Shown piece after piece: positions 11,741 to 23,994 of a stretch of DNA of 64,000 nt (its first letter is position 1; every line of letters begins with the position of its first letter). Origin of the DNA: Amyelois transitella (Eukaryota > Arthropoda > Insecta > Lepidoptera > Pyralidae); contig NC_083510.1 of the NCBI RefSeq assembly GCF_032362555.1, forward strand, positions 4,119,501-4,183,500, given 5' to 3'. Both the position numbers and the translations under genes were made by a program. The notes beneath the pieces are model-generated. The model had not been told where the DNA came from, ran no database searches, and saw only the letters and a program-made list of their open reading frames with translations.

Positions 11741-13631
11741 CTAATGGACATGGCGACCGATAGCTCATAACTATAGCCTGTAAACAAGCGTTAATTGCAA
11801 TACTTGGCACTATTATTGTCGTAGGTATTTTCCTCTTTTAATTTGGACCATGTTATATTTCTAGGACACGCTTGTTAACAGTCAATCTGTTTCGTTTAGA
11901 GGTGCGGTAAGTTAATTCAACTGCTAATTATAGGATATCTGCAGTGTGGCATTGAAGCCTTGTCTAAGGTGGATTCGTTAGGAATCTATGGTAACTCTTT
12001 AACTAAAGTACTTTTAATAAGCATGACACTAACAGAATTTAAACCATCGTTTGTTAAAAGTATTATTTTTCTCTAAAAGGATTATTTTCTTACTGTAGCT
12101 TGAGCCACTTCAGGCTCAGGCAGTACTGGTGTTACGTATTCGTTCATTTACTTTTGCTTGAGTGTCGGTGTCGAAAATACTAAAGTTGATTGAATCAGAA
12201 GTGTACCGGAGCTTTATTTGGTCTGGATTGTATAATTTGCGATTTCCTACCCACCACACTTGATATGCATTCTATTCTTCTTACATTTATATGTATGTAT
12301 CCCGTCTTTACCTGTTACGGGATCGATAGGGCCAAGCTGTCTCCAAAAGCCTTTTTAAAAGGCTTAATAATGGAGCGATGAGATTTTGTTGGTGACGGGT
12401 TACTTGTCCAACGCCTAAAAATCCCAAGTTTATTGCATTTGATTGACTTTTGCAATCTGCCCGGGAAGAGAAGCAGCTGGCCCACGGCTAGGTTATTTTC
12501 GCTATTAGACCAGCATGGAAAGCTGAAGTCGGTATAGGCAAAATTAAACTAATTGTATAGGAAAAACAGCTAATTGTTTGTGTGTTTTTAAATATTATGA
12601 CAAAAAGGACAAACAGGCCCATATTACTAAATCTAAGGTACCTACTATTGATCCAAGTCTGCTTAAGCTCAAATATAGCGAAACCTACAAACTTAGGATG
12701 AGATTAATTTAAAGCTTACGTTTGGCGAATAAATTATGGATGCAAATATTGAATCGTATACCATACATATATATAAAATTTGTGAGTCGAATTATAACTA
12801 TTCATCTAATTCAGTCGAGTAATTAATTTGTCTCAATAATTGAATTAATCTGGTATAGGTGCGGGGAAACTTATAATACCCATATCTTATTATCTGTTAA
12901 AATTCTTCAAAAACGACTGCGCTTGTTACAAAACTGGAATTCAAATAGCGCCAGTTGGCGTCATAAGCGTGCCATAAAGTAAAATGTTTAGGGCGTCGGT
13001 AAATGGCGCAATTGAGACATTATCACAAAATAAACATTGTGCAGAAGTATGGTAATGTACTTTTAAATGTAGCTGAAATAATATACTATTTATTTTATTT
13101 TATTTAAATTAATTTACAAAATTGGCATTTTTATATTTCAATAGCTTCGCTCCCTCGGTCGATAAAACTATAGTTGTATCGAAAATCTATTAACTTCTTT
13201 AGGGTGAAGTTTTCTTCAATATAATACGAAGTTCTGACTACTAAGGGAGTTAGTTTTTATGAGTAATACAGACAGTATTTAACTAATTGAATACACCTAA
13301 AATCTGAGGTTGATGCATCTATAATATAGAATGTAAACATACAATGTAAATGTATACGCAAGATATCCTTCTACACTCTCGTTAGTTTGATTATGTAGTT
13401 ACGGCGGGCTGGGTAACGACGCAACTTGCTTAATGCAAGCAACAATTACCAGTGAGACACTATAGCATTATGCCTCTCATTCAAACTCTCTTTTTCTCTT
13501 TCTCACTTCCTGTGTAAATTAAATATTGTCAGGTACTCAATACTCAGACTTTCACTATCAAGTTGAGTTAGGTACATACATACATATGGACATACATATG
13601 GATTTGGACGGTTTTACTCGTATATCGAAAA
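11741..13631. other. Intergenic with one diverged repeat
   Basis: No gene was found. Around 12285-12530 there is a diverged dispersed repeat (ATGTATGTATCCCGTC, then GGGAAGAGAAGCAGCTGG) that partly resembles the copy at 43370-43620. The remainder is AT-rich without recognisable structure. Confidence 0.4.
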
Positions 13632-13672
13632 ACTGCAAAACTGTAGGTGGAGGTTACCTACAGTTTTGCAGT
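13632..13672. repeat. Perfect 17-bp hairpin
   Basis: Arms at 13632-13648 and 13656-13672 (ACTGCAAAACTGTAGGT and its complement) are separated by 7 nt. Confidence 0.7.
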
Positions 13673-13695
13673 CCTCAGATTAAGCTTTTCTATTA

Positions 13696-13832
13696 TACAT
13701 ACATACATATGGTCACGTCTATATACCTTGCGGGGTAGACAGAGCCAACAGTCTTGAAAAGACTGAATGGCCACGTTCAGCTATTTGACTTAATGATAGA
13801 ATTGAGATTCAAATAGTGACAGGTTGCTAGCA
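13696..13832 (-). repeat. SINE-like repeat, family 1, 5'-truncated
   Basis: It retains the (ATGT)n tail and the block with CCTTGCGGGGTAGACAGAGC. It stops at the GTGACAGGTTGCTAGC block, so it lacks the head. Confidence 0.75.
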
Positions 13833-14449
13833 ATGAGTTAGGTACCTACCTAACATTACTATAATTACTATACACAGGTGTGCAAATACCTCTTTAGTTT
13901 TAACCTTCTTAATTTGTTTAAGTTATGAAAGTTTCAAAGCTAAGATCAAGCAATAATTTATTGATTAACTTTAGGCAAACCAAAAATAGATAAAAAGTTA
14001 TCAATAGTAACTTCTTATATATTAGTTGTTCACCAAGAACTTAAACATTGCTATCATTTATGAATTATACAAAATTGTAAATATCTCAAAAACTAATTAA
14101 GCGATTTAGATGCCTCATGAACTTAAAAATTCTATTGACAGATACATAAAAAAAATATTTTTACCTCATGATGATTAGTAGTACTCACTTACTTCATTCG
14201 CTCAGGTCTGTTATACTTTCACGGCTAACCATTCTTGAAAAATTTAATTTAATTTCAACTATGCAACTGGACAAAATGTGATACAGTAGTAGTGTTTATA
14301 GATGCAAAAGTTACTAACTCCATAATGCTACATACTTATAATATCTTTATAAATATTTTATCAATACTAGTAACTCTATCATTAAGCCAAACATCTGAAT
14401 GTGGCCTATCAGTCTTTTTAAGGCTGTTTGCTCTGCCTACTGCAGAAGA

Positions 14450-14580
14450 CATACATACATAAAGTCACGCCTCTTTCCCGGAGGGGTAGGCAGAGACTAC
14501 CTCTTTCCACTTGCCACGATCTCTGCATACTTCCTTCGCTTCATTCACATTCATAACTCTCTTCATGCTAAATTTATGAA
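14450..14580 (-). repeat. Dispersed repeat, family 2
   Basis: CATACATACATA is followed by GTCACGCCTCTTTCCCGGAG and GGTAGGCAGAGAC. The same unit recurs at 30080, 41811 and 55279. It has the same tail type as family 1 but a different body. Confidence 0.7.
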
Positions 14581-14809
14581 GACATATAGGTATACATGTA
14601 TCTTGTATGTCATAATTAGCTGTTGCCTGTAACTTTGTATGAGTCTGTCATGATTTTTAATTAGGTTTTCTAGTTAGTGACATTAATTGCACCCTATATT
14701 TTGCCCAAGTTAATAGCTATAGAACAAAGTTTCATCAAAATCTGTCAAAAAGCTTCCAACATACAAAAAATCACATTCATCTGGTGCAGCTTTTACAATA
14801 ATTAAATAT

Positions 14810-14966
14810 GGGTTGAGATCCCCTGCACAAGTAGCGGAGGTCAGACAGGAGTAGCTTCATGCAAAAATCTGACCTATAAAATCCAGAATTATGGTCAAAA
14901 GGCGACACTGGTTTCCTCTCCAAAGAGGGGAAGATGTAACTGGGATTAATACCAGGAAGAATGATT
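14810..14966. repeat. Dispersed repeat, family 4
   Basis: It shares blocks such as AATCTGACCTATAAAAT, AATTATGGTCAAAAGGCG and GGAAGATGTAACTGGGATTA with the copy at 31009-31152. Confidence 0.6.
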
Positions 14967-16721
14967 TTATAGATAATCTGAAAATATAATTATACATTTT
15001 GATCTAGCAACTCGACAACACAGATTATGGAAATCAAAGCATTTTTTTTTACATTTCAAAAATTAGCCATCTGCAGAGAATTAATTAATATCTATTGTTG
15101 TTGACTAGCGCTAGCTAATTTCCAAATGGCATCCTTGTTCGCCGTAAAACTTCACTGACAATCTCAATAGATAAAACCCCCTACCTTTATTGCCATTAAG
15201 TGGTTATTTTATGAAATAATTTGTGAACTCTGTATATTTATTTAATCATAAATGTTATTAAATGGTTTTTATTGTTAAAAAAAAATAAATGAAATGCTTT
15301 GTGGTATTGTATGCTTTAGGAATTAAAATGTACATATCACAACAAACAACAAAATATAGAAAAGCAATAATAATTTACTTATTCGTACAAATATATACCA
15401 AGGTGACATGGCGCAGAAAATGTAATCATATTTTATATGTTATTAAAAAGAAAACGAAAATAATCTTACACCGAGAAGTTGGTTAGAAAACAACAATAAA
15501 AAAAGATGCATTGCTTGTTGTGTGAAACTATATTACCTTTGATAGACAAGATAACAGATCTGGAACAAGTGTTAACACAAATTTAGCACACACAATATCA
15601 TTTGCAACGCCACAAAACTTTTTGATACAGAGTTTTTGAAGTAACTTTTAATTACAACCAACAATTAAAATCCAAACACTCAATGCACAACACACCGAAC
15701 ATGATAACACGACATATTTCTTCTCTTCCTTCCTCCTTCAGTCATGGCGTTTTATTTTTGGTGGTGGTCAGCTGTCGCCTGATGGTGTGTGACAAAAAGC
15801 AAAGATATGCAATTGGAATTTGCTAATTTTAGCTGACACGAAAAGTTTTACACGTAGTGTATTACTACATAATAGACATTATTTTTTGCTTAAATTTGTT
15901 ACTTATAAATTATAAGAGATCATGTTCTTAATAAGGAAAAAACAAAACGTCGGTAATATTTACAAAAAATATTGAGCAGTGATCAATGAAACAAAAGCCA
16001 TAGAAAAAATACACTAGATGACTAATAATTAAGTTCTTGCTTGCTTTCTAAAGTTAAGACTTAGAAGTCTTAACTGGGTTCAGTATTAGACGCAAAGAAA
16101 GAAAGAAGTCTCACCTCTGGATAGGACCCCAGAGTGCGCTTTAAGAACATGGTCTTAAAGCGGTCATGGTCTTAAATTTATTTTATTTATTTATGTACAC
16201 AAAATTATATACAGGAGCATTTAATACAGTAATTCTAGTACAAAGGTACTACTACTACTTATTTCATTAGAAATCTCTTCCAGTAGGCCCATGAGAGGAG
16301 AAATTAATTTTGGAGCGAGATTTCCTTAGTCGCTTATTACGACATTCATGGGAGAGAATTGGAGTTGTCTCTAATACAATAATTATTACTTAGTGCTTTA
16401 GAGACATAATGACTGTTCTGAATTTTTTTTAGGTATGTAACTTTATATTTATATGTCTGTGATATGTAAAATATTTTTGTAGGTGAGGGAACTAAATGAG
16501 ATGAGGCAGTTCCATTCCGCGACGAAAGCTATTTACTTAGCTTCTTTGAGCTATTTCAAGTAATAAGTCAACGCTTGAGATTTAATAAAAAAAAGAGTTG
16601 TCAAAATTGGCATTTCATGACAAAATTCTAAAACTTAACCTCAATCATTTGTTGTGGAAAAAAAATAAGATTTGAATTGGAAATTTGTTTATTTGGTCAA
16701 CTTTTATAAAAACTTGTAATA
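14967..16721. other. Intergenic upstream of the L47 gene
   Basis: No further gene is recognised. Around 16190-16365 lies a dispersed repeat fragment (ATCTCTTCCAGTAGGC and CATGAGAGGAGAAAT) that recurs near 56930-57010. The last 100 nt before 16722 are AT-rich with no obvious TATA box, as is common for housekeeping genes. Confidence 0.4.
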
Positions 16722-17480
16722 ATGAATTATTTGGCAAATACTTTCTTGAGGACCTCTGCTTTGCTAGGTTTTCGATCATATGCTGCATGTTCCATTACTA
16801 CAAAAAATAATGTACATACATCAAGAATTTCGTTTGATCTGATGGAATTCTTTGATTCCAAGAAGAATTGGACTGAGAGCAATATTAAAGTTGGTAGAGC
16901 ATGGAAATTGGATGAACTGCGAATTAAATCTAATACAGATTTGCATAAATTGTGGTATGTATTATTGAAAGAGCGCAACATGCTGTACACGATGGAGCAC
17001 GAGTGTAATCGGACAATGCGCTTATTTCCCAACCCAGAAAGGATTGATAAAGTTCAAGAATCAATGCAAAATATCGAGACTGTTGTTAGAGAACGCAATG
17101 TAGCATACTACAAGTTAGAAACAGGTGAAACGGGAGAGAGGCCTGTAGAAGATGTTGTCAATATGTTTGGTTTGCCAGAGAAATACGAAAGTTCTGAGCA
17201 TTATCTACCTAAATTTATGAATACACGATGGGTAAGACCATATCTTGAACATGGCCTTATCAACAGTATAGCAGTGAAGAAATTCTATAGATTATACAAA
17301 GAAAAACTGCATAATGTTGAGCGAAGAGCTCGCAATAGAGATTTTAACCACGTGCAGCAATTATTGAAAAGGTTTCCTAATTTGGATATGGATGTACTCA
17401 AAGCAGAGTATCCCAATGTAGACATAGAAAAAGCTAAGCGCACTCGGAAAGCCAGGGGACTTTTTGACCCAAAATATTAG
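16722..17480 (+). CDS. mRpL47: Mitochondrial ribosomal protein L47 (uL29m)
   Basis: This encodes a 252-residue nuclear-encoded protein of the mitochondrial large ribosomal subunit, the homologue of bacterial L29 near the polypeptide exit tunnel. Recognition rests on the core VGRAWKLDELR (residues 57-67), DLHKLWYVLLKERNML (73-88) and the following PERIDKVQESM segment, which match the animal MRPL47 pattern closely. The first ~35 residues are rich in Ser, Thr, Arg and hydrophobics with few acids, fitting a mitochondrial targeting presequence. The C-terminal half is basic. The gene is a single uninterrupted exon, with ATG at 16722 and stop at 17478-17480. A polyadenylation signal follows at 17641. 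It is convergent with the next gene. No damage is visible. Confidence 0.95.
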   Translation: MNYLANTFLRTSALLGFRSYAACSITTKNNVHTSRISFDLMEFFDSKKNWTESNIKVGRAWKLDELRIKSNTDLHKLWYVLLKERNMLYTMEHECNRTMRLFPNPERIDKVQESMQNIETVVRERNVAYYKLETGETGERPVEDVVNMFGLPEKYESSEHYLPKFMNTRWVRPYLEHGLINSIAVKKFYRLYKEKLHNVERRARNRDFNHVQQLLKRFPNLDMDVLKAEYPNVDIEKAKRTRKARGLFDPKY

Positions 17481-17640
17481 TATAGATCATATTTGTAGGA
17501 AACTGCTGTAAAAATACAAGAAATATTATATTTAAGGTATTGCCAACCATGTTAATTTATAAAAAAATAATTTGTCACATGTAAAACTAGGTAATGCTTT
17601 TTCATCAAAGCAAACTATGTCAGATTTGAATGAAAATGTA

Positions 17641-17646
17641 AATAAA
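17641..17646 (+). terminator. Polyadenylation signal of L47 gene
   Basis: AATAAA lies 160 nt after the stop codon. A second AATAAA occurs near 17731. Confidence 0.55.
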
Positions 17647-18690
17647 AACAACAAAGTATAGATTTTGGTTTTATTTTTTGTATTATTCTATTTAAAAAGC
17701 ACAGTTGAGTTTCAAGAGTATTTGTTTGGAAATAAAAGCTTACTTGTGTTTGATGTATAAAAATAAACATCATTCATAACTTACAATGAGCATGTGTCAA
17801 TGAATTGTATTCCACACAAAGTTCTTATGTATTTATGTGCACAAAAATACCAAAAAATGATGATACATATGGTCCTATTATTTATATAATAAGGCACTTA
17901 ATCTTACTGTTGATATAATGAGGTAGCAATATAAACTTAGTTGATCATATCAACATTGAGGACTTATATAATTGGCACATATAAATCTAATTATTTTTAA
18001 TGGTATCAAATCTCAGTTGATATTTCGAATCTGAAATGCATTATACAAACCAAATACTAAAAATAATTGCCAAATAACCATTATGTACTTTTAGTTCTGA
18101 TCTTATTATAATTTCAAACATACTTTATAATTTTGTGACAACAATGACAATTATAAAACAATGCCTTGAATCAATTGTTACATATTAATGCTCATTATTA
18201 ATAGTCAATCATTTAAAAATTTGAAGTCCAATCAGCTAGTGGGAAAGTAGTATAACAATCATACAATTTTTAAAGCAGAGCTCTCTCAGAATGACTAAAA
18301 CCAGAAAAATATTTGATATATCCATGATGATACCTAATGCACAGATTAGAAGCCATCCTGTATTCTCCAGCCTTCTTAGTAAACAGAAGTACAAATTTGT
18401 AAATATTTGTATTAATTACATACACCTGCTTGTTATTGTTGTAGTCATATAAATTAAGAAATTTTCTTGAATATGGAAGACCCAGAAATGACATTAGGTA
18501 CATTCATAAAATAATTACAGACTAGGAAATTCAAGGCTATATTTTTCATGCAATCACGGAAATAGCAGGCACCATTTATTAGTTTTTATGGAATGTGGGT
18601 CACTGGACCAAATGAACTCTATTAAAGTTGCATCCATTATTATGTTGCATCATTAGCACACCAAAATCTTATAACTATTAAAAAGGAACA
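17647..18690. other. Convergent intergenic space and 3' UTRs
   Basis: AT-rich sequence between two convergent genes. TTTATT at 18575-18580 is AATAAA on the minus strand and is a reasonable polyadenylation signal for the gene ending at 18691. Nothing else is recognised. Confidence 0.4.
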
Positions 18691-21600
18691 CTATAAACCT
18701 AACAATCCAATTTTTTCAAATATTTTAAGTGAGTCATGAAGCTCTCCCTTCTTTCGCAAATCATCCAACACCAGCATGAGTTCTCTAAGTGTTTTGTACA
18801 AACAAGTGTACTTTTTTATGAAGCTTTCACTAACAGTGTATGAGCAGTAATCAGGTACTTTCATTTCCTCATTGGATTCAGAATTCTGAGTTAATAATTT
18901 TTCATTCAATTTGTCCAAAGTGTTTTGGACATTCTGAACATTATAGGAATCTAAGTAGGCCTCCAAACCTACACACAAAGTGTGGGTAACATGGTTTATA
19001 TGGGTGTCATAATTTAAATCATTTGGCAAATCAAGTTTTGGATACAAAATATTTTTAGGAGTTTCTTTTATGTTCATATTTATACACTTTTTTACTAAAT
19101 AGTTTGTTATATTCTTAAACTTTTTAGGTCCACTAAACATTTTCTTAGAAATAGCTATTTTTTCATCACTATCAGGAAATTCTGTCCATTGTTTTTTTGT
19201 AACAAAATTAATTAGGATTTGTATGAGATCATCCTCATTAGTAGAAAGTAGTGTCTTAATATGCAATGCGGCAATAAGGTACTGCATGTAGCTTGGTTGT
19301 ATTAATTCTAATATTCGTATTATTGAATCTGGTGGCATTACTGAAAAGAACAAATGTTACAATTACAATGTGCGCAAAACATTGGCAGGAATTAAGACAA
19401 TTAGTACAAACAAATCATAGTCAAGTTACTTATTTTAGATTGATAAAGTTAATGACAAGCATATTATTTATTTTAATTTTGATTAAATTATATAGGTTTT
19501 TTATACTTTCGTAAACCATCAGCAGATCAAAGGTACAGTAAGCTCTGTTTCTGAGTGAAAGTAAATGTGTTTATTACATATTATTATGTATTACAAACAA
19601 TTGAGTTTTAGTAATGATAATTTCGCCATATTTAAAAAAAATATATATTTATATCTGAACATACCTGAGATAATTTTATAGAATTCTTGAGCAAATGTCA
19701 TGCAATATTTTCCTGTGTGAGGATAGTCACTATTTGAATTTGTTTCACAGAAGTAGAAAGTTTGTACTATCGTGTTTAACCAATTCTGAAAATACAAGAG
19801 ATAATGAGAATATATTAATAACAAAATCCATATTTTTTAAAGATTAATCATGTGACAAAGTAGGCAATTAGGTTTGTTCCCTCTTAACAGTAAAATCGAT
19901 TAAACTTGTATGTATACAATTAAAAACTTGGATAAGAATAAAGGCTACTTTTTTGTGGTTCCAAAGGGAACGAGACTAACAGGAAGGGCTAAATAAGACT
20001 CTAAGAGTGGGCAATGGGGATAAACTTTTAAAGAATGGCACAAGCAGTTTTATATAGTAGTACATACTTACATATGGTCACGTCTATATCCCTTGCGGGG
20101 TAGACAGAGCCAACAGTCTTGAAAAGACTGAATGGCCACATTCAGCTATTTGGCTTAATGATAGAATTGAGTATATAGTAGTAGTATAGCATATTTCTCA
20201 ATTTGTGACAAGGACCACTCCATCTCGTTCCCATGGATGTCGTAAAAGGCGACTAAGGGATAGACTTATAAACTTGGGATTCTTTTTTTAAGGTGATGGG
20301 CTAGCAACTTGTCACTATTTGAATCTCTATTCTACCACTAAGCCAAACAGCTGAACGTTGCCTATTAGTCTTTTTTTTTCAAGGCTGCTGATTCTTTTCT
20401 ACCCCACAAGGGATATACGTGATTATATGTATCTGTCTTTTTATTTGTGAGAATTGACAGATAGATACTTACAACCATGATCCTCAAATGTTTCACTGGG
20501 TACTGCAGGTGTACAAAGTGTGCAAAAAGTGTCAATATTTGTCGGCAATTAATATTCACTGCTCCAGTATAAAGAACATTGTTTGACCATAAGATATAAG
20601 CCATTAGTGGCTTGTGTGACCTCATGAGGTGGCAGCCCAAATTACGAGTGTATCTGAAAAAAATAATATAATAATTTCACAACTGTAATTTTGTTATTTT
20701 CCAAACAGTAGAAACATTAGTGTTTCTTTATAGGAAGATAATAATACAAATTTGTTTTATACAACTTTTATAATTTTTTTTTGTCTAAGAGAAATTAATT
20801 TTTTTAGCAATAACCTAGTAAAATACAATAAAATTACCTTGAAAGCCATATAGCCAGATCGAATTGTAAAAGTTCAATGATGCTCTCTAACACACACATC
20901 AGCCTCTCGATTCTATCGTTACGTTCAAGAAGTTCATAAATCTCAAACTTTTCTTTCTGCCAATGCAAACCTCGCACAGTCTGCTTCATGTCTTCAGGAA
21001 TATGCTCACATTTATCTATGAGCGGTTTATCATCACTTTCCGCACTAATTTCATATTCAAGTCTATTCATACAATACTTTACAATTCCTTTGTTACTTTC
21101 AAAATTTGATCGGTTAGAAAATGTGTTCTCTTTTAAGTCAAGGGGTGATGTCAGAAATTCTGTATAACACTTTCTAAGGGTTTTAACTAAACAAGGTGGG
21201 TGAGTGCTGAAATTTTGTGACAGTAATGTTTGACATTTGTCCAGCAAGTATCCTATTGTGTAGCCAGTACAGCTGTCTTCATGAGCATTCTGAAAGTATA
21301 ACATCTTTTGTTAAAATATCATAACAGAATAACACTGAATGGTTTTATAAATTTTTAGAAGCTAGTTTTTGTTTGCAGTTATCATCATACTTTATACCTA
21401 CTTGTATCACAGAGACAACATGAACATACATACATACAATTGTGCAATTCTTTTATAAGCATTTATAACATTCTTGTTATGTTGTAAGCTGTTTGTGCGT
21501 TATTTTTCAGGATGATTGATATCCCATGTTTCAATTCTGCTTCAGATTAGCATTTTGGAAGGGCAATAATGTCTGGTGGTAAATAAAGCATATACTGCTT

Positions 21601-22563
21601 AGACTAGTGATTTATGGTTTGTGCCTGATGAATGTTATGAATTAAAATTCCATTATTAAACCATCTAGCTAATTGTGGCCTTCAAATCTTATATGAATAT
21701 TGTCTCTGCCTACCCTGTTACAAAGATATGCCTGTGTGATAATGATCAATAAACAATGCAATATTACTTTTACTTCCTACTTTTGAATTTATTAGTTAGG
21801 GTCTGCTGCGCCTATCAGAGTCAGAAGATAAGAGTTAGTAAATTGAGTAAGGTCAAAATTGTATTTAATTACTTACCAACATAATCTCTACTATGTCTTT
21901 GAGTACATTTGCCGATAAATACTGGTTTGGTGTGATACTCAGGAAGCCCACTTCTAAAGCTTCATACCACATATTTGTTTTCATCTCAATTTTGAATGAT
22001 TGCTCCGCATATGATGACATAGGCTTCAATAAAGTCTGAAAATAGTAAAGAGCAATATTTCATTTCAATTATTTCCCAAATATCTAGACTACTACTACTT
22101 GGGACATGTACTTAAGTACTACATTGATTTTTGGATGGGAATAGGATCTAAGAGTATGGTTTTTTAAATAAGTAAATCTTATTTACATATTACAGAGACA
22201 ACTTAGTTTACAGATACATAATTGTTTTGACAATGCAATACTTAACATACACTTTTTAGGAAGTTAAAAACTTACTTCATTTTTATATTCTTGGTGAACA
22301 CATGCATTTCCTGTAGCACAAGCGGGTAAGTAAACAAGTTGAAATCTCGAACGTTTATCAAAATAAGCTTCGTAGGATACTTTTTCACAAGCAGTGACAA
22401 AGTTTTTCTTCTTTTTAGATTGCATATCTTCTTCGGGGGATATTTCTGTTTTTATTCGCTTGCGTGATAGCTCAGGGTCTTTTAATTCATTTTCTCGTTT
22501 TGCAGATGATTTAGAAGGCCTGAGACTGGGAGAGGTCCTTGCTTTTTTCTTCTTGGGACTCAT
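18691..22563 (-). CDS. Unrecognised 616-residue protein with basic N-terminus, six exons
   Basis: Exons on the minus strand are 22276-22563, 21877-22035, 20838-21289, 20473-20653, 19665-19785 and 18691-19340. All junctions are GT-AG and the frame is continuous, giving 616 residues. The start chosen is ATG at 22563 (MSPKKKKAR), with A at -3; an in-frame ATG at 22660 would add about 32 residues. Residues 1-60 are strongly basic with KKKK and RKRIK clusters, suggesting a nuclear protein. The rest reads as helical with Leu-rich segments (for example ESIIELLQFDLAIWL and SPLDLKEN), with no transmembrane segment or catalytic motif I can name. I do not recognise the family. Intron 4 carries an inverted pair of SINE-like repeats. 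Gene structure is well supported; function is unknown. Confidence 0.8.
20066..20431. repeat. Inverted pair of family 1 SINE-like repeats
   Basis: A minus-orientation, 5'-truncated copy (20066-20172) is followed 40 nt later by a plus-orientation copy (20212-20431). They can pair over about 100 bp with some mismatches. Both lie inside intron 4 of the minus-strand gene. Confidence 0.75.
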
Positions 22564-23394
22564 ATTTTCACAATTCTTACATGGAAACCTAGAAATATTG
22601 ATAACTAGATCGGATAAGAATCCTACATGCTCATTGCACCAGAATGTATTTGTAAACATTGGTTTACAAATGACAAGAGGTGACAAGGATAACTGACAGT
22701 TGTCATTTGAAACGATGAAGATGATTTGTAACGACCAGATGATGAATCACTAATGTCAATATGTTTTTATGCATTACCAACGTTTGTGCTGTGAAAATGC
22801 CCGCAGCCCCCGCAGACATTCTGGTTTCACCCAGGATTCGCGTTTAAGATTGAAACGTCTTTTTTTTTATAAAAAAAATATCCTATTCTAAATCTATGTG
22901 GTCGCAATCACCCCACTCTCCCAAAAATACAAAACAGGCTATAAATATTATCTTTAGCCTCTTTCACTTTTCACGCCAAAGAATATGTACCTAGTTTCAT
23001 AATAAGCTCGTGGAGTTTTATAATTAAAGTACCGGGAACCACGAGGCACAGCATTTCTTACTTATTTATATTTTGTTTATTACACTCATTTATATAACTA
23101 GGTTTATTTGCTTACTTTTAATTGCCTCAAATAGGTACGATTATAGAGCATGCCCTAATTCCTTCTTATTCTATTCCAACTGATGAACTAGTGAGACTGG
23201 TTTTTTTTTAAGTAATTGAACTTAGTTGTGCATACCAGTAGGTCTAAGAGGAAAATGTGCAGTTGACAGCATATCAACCGGCCCATTTTCTTTCTATTAC
23301 CACGTCACAGAGTTTCATGCAGGGTATGATATGCTGTTGACTGTACAATACTCCAGTATGATAATAATACGAAACAATATAGTGTAGCTACTGT
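22564..23394. other. Divergent intergenic region
   Basis: This separates the minus-strand gene from CPR gene 1. It should contain the promoter of the former, but no clear TATA box is visible. No other gene was seen. Confidence 0.4.
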
Positions 23395-23667
23395 GGTTGC
23401 CGTGTGGTTCCCGGCACCAATAAAAAAAGAATAGGACCACTGCATCTCGATACCATGGATGTCGTAAAAGGCGACTAAGGAATAGGCTTATAAACTCGGG
23501 ATTCTTCTTTTAGGCGATCGGCTAGCAACCTGTCACTACATATTTGAATCTCAATTCTATCATTGAACCAAACAGCTGAACACACAGCCTTTCAGCATTT
23601 CCAAAACTGTTGGCTCTGTCTACCCCGCAAGGGATATAGACGTGATTACATACGACGTATGTATGAA
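23395..23667 (+). repeat. SINE-like repeat, family 1, near full length
   Basis: It starts GCCGTGTGGTTCCCGGC and ends at GTGATTACATACGACGTATG, where the simple tail is disrupted. It lies about 250 bp upstream of the CPR gene 1 promoter. Confidence 0.8.
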
Positions 23668-23919
23668 TAGTGTACCTTCTTATATGAGACCAGGTTTCTC
23701 TACCGTTGTCTATACAACGTATGATGCCCTACGACGCCTGTTATCAAATGCAATGTATGATGAACAATACCGTCAACTAATAAGTTTTAAACTAACTAAC
23801 GCAACGTGATATTGTAACTGCGTGGCGGCGGATACTTATTGAAAATTGATTCATAGTTTGCTGCAATCGTGAACTTGCCCACGATTGCATACTCTCTATG
23901 TTTCTAACTTGACCGCTGG

Positions 23920-23926
23920 TATAAAA
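23920..23926 (+). promoter_or_regulatory. TATA box of CPR gene 1
   Basis: TATAAAA lies 69 nt before the start codon. An initiator-like ACAGTGC follows about 30 nt downstream. Strong TATA promoters are usual for stage-specific cuticle genes. Confidence 0.7.
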
Positions 23927-23994
23927 CCACAAAACTCGCTGTAACGGTCAACAGTGCTGTAGGGGTCCTTGATTGCACACAACCAGACACAAAA

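Noticed and set aside
16727-17032. 101-codon minus-strand frame opposite the L47 gene
   Set aside because: Shadow of the L47 coding sequence.
22394-22696. 100-codon plus-strand Phe/Ser-rich frame
   Set aside because: Antisense shadow of the Lys-rich first exon of the minus-strand gene; Lys codons read backwards give Phe and Leu.
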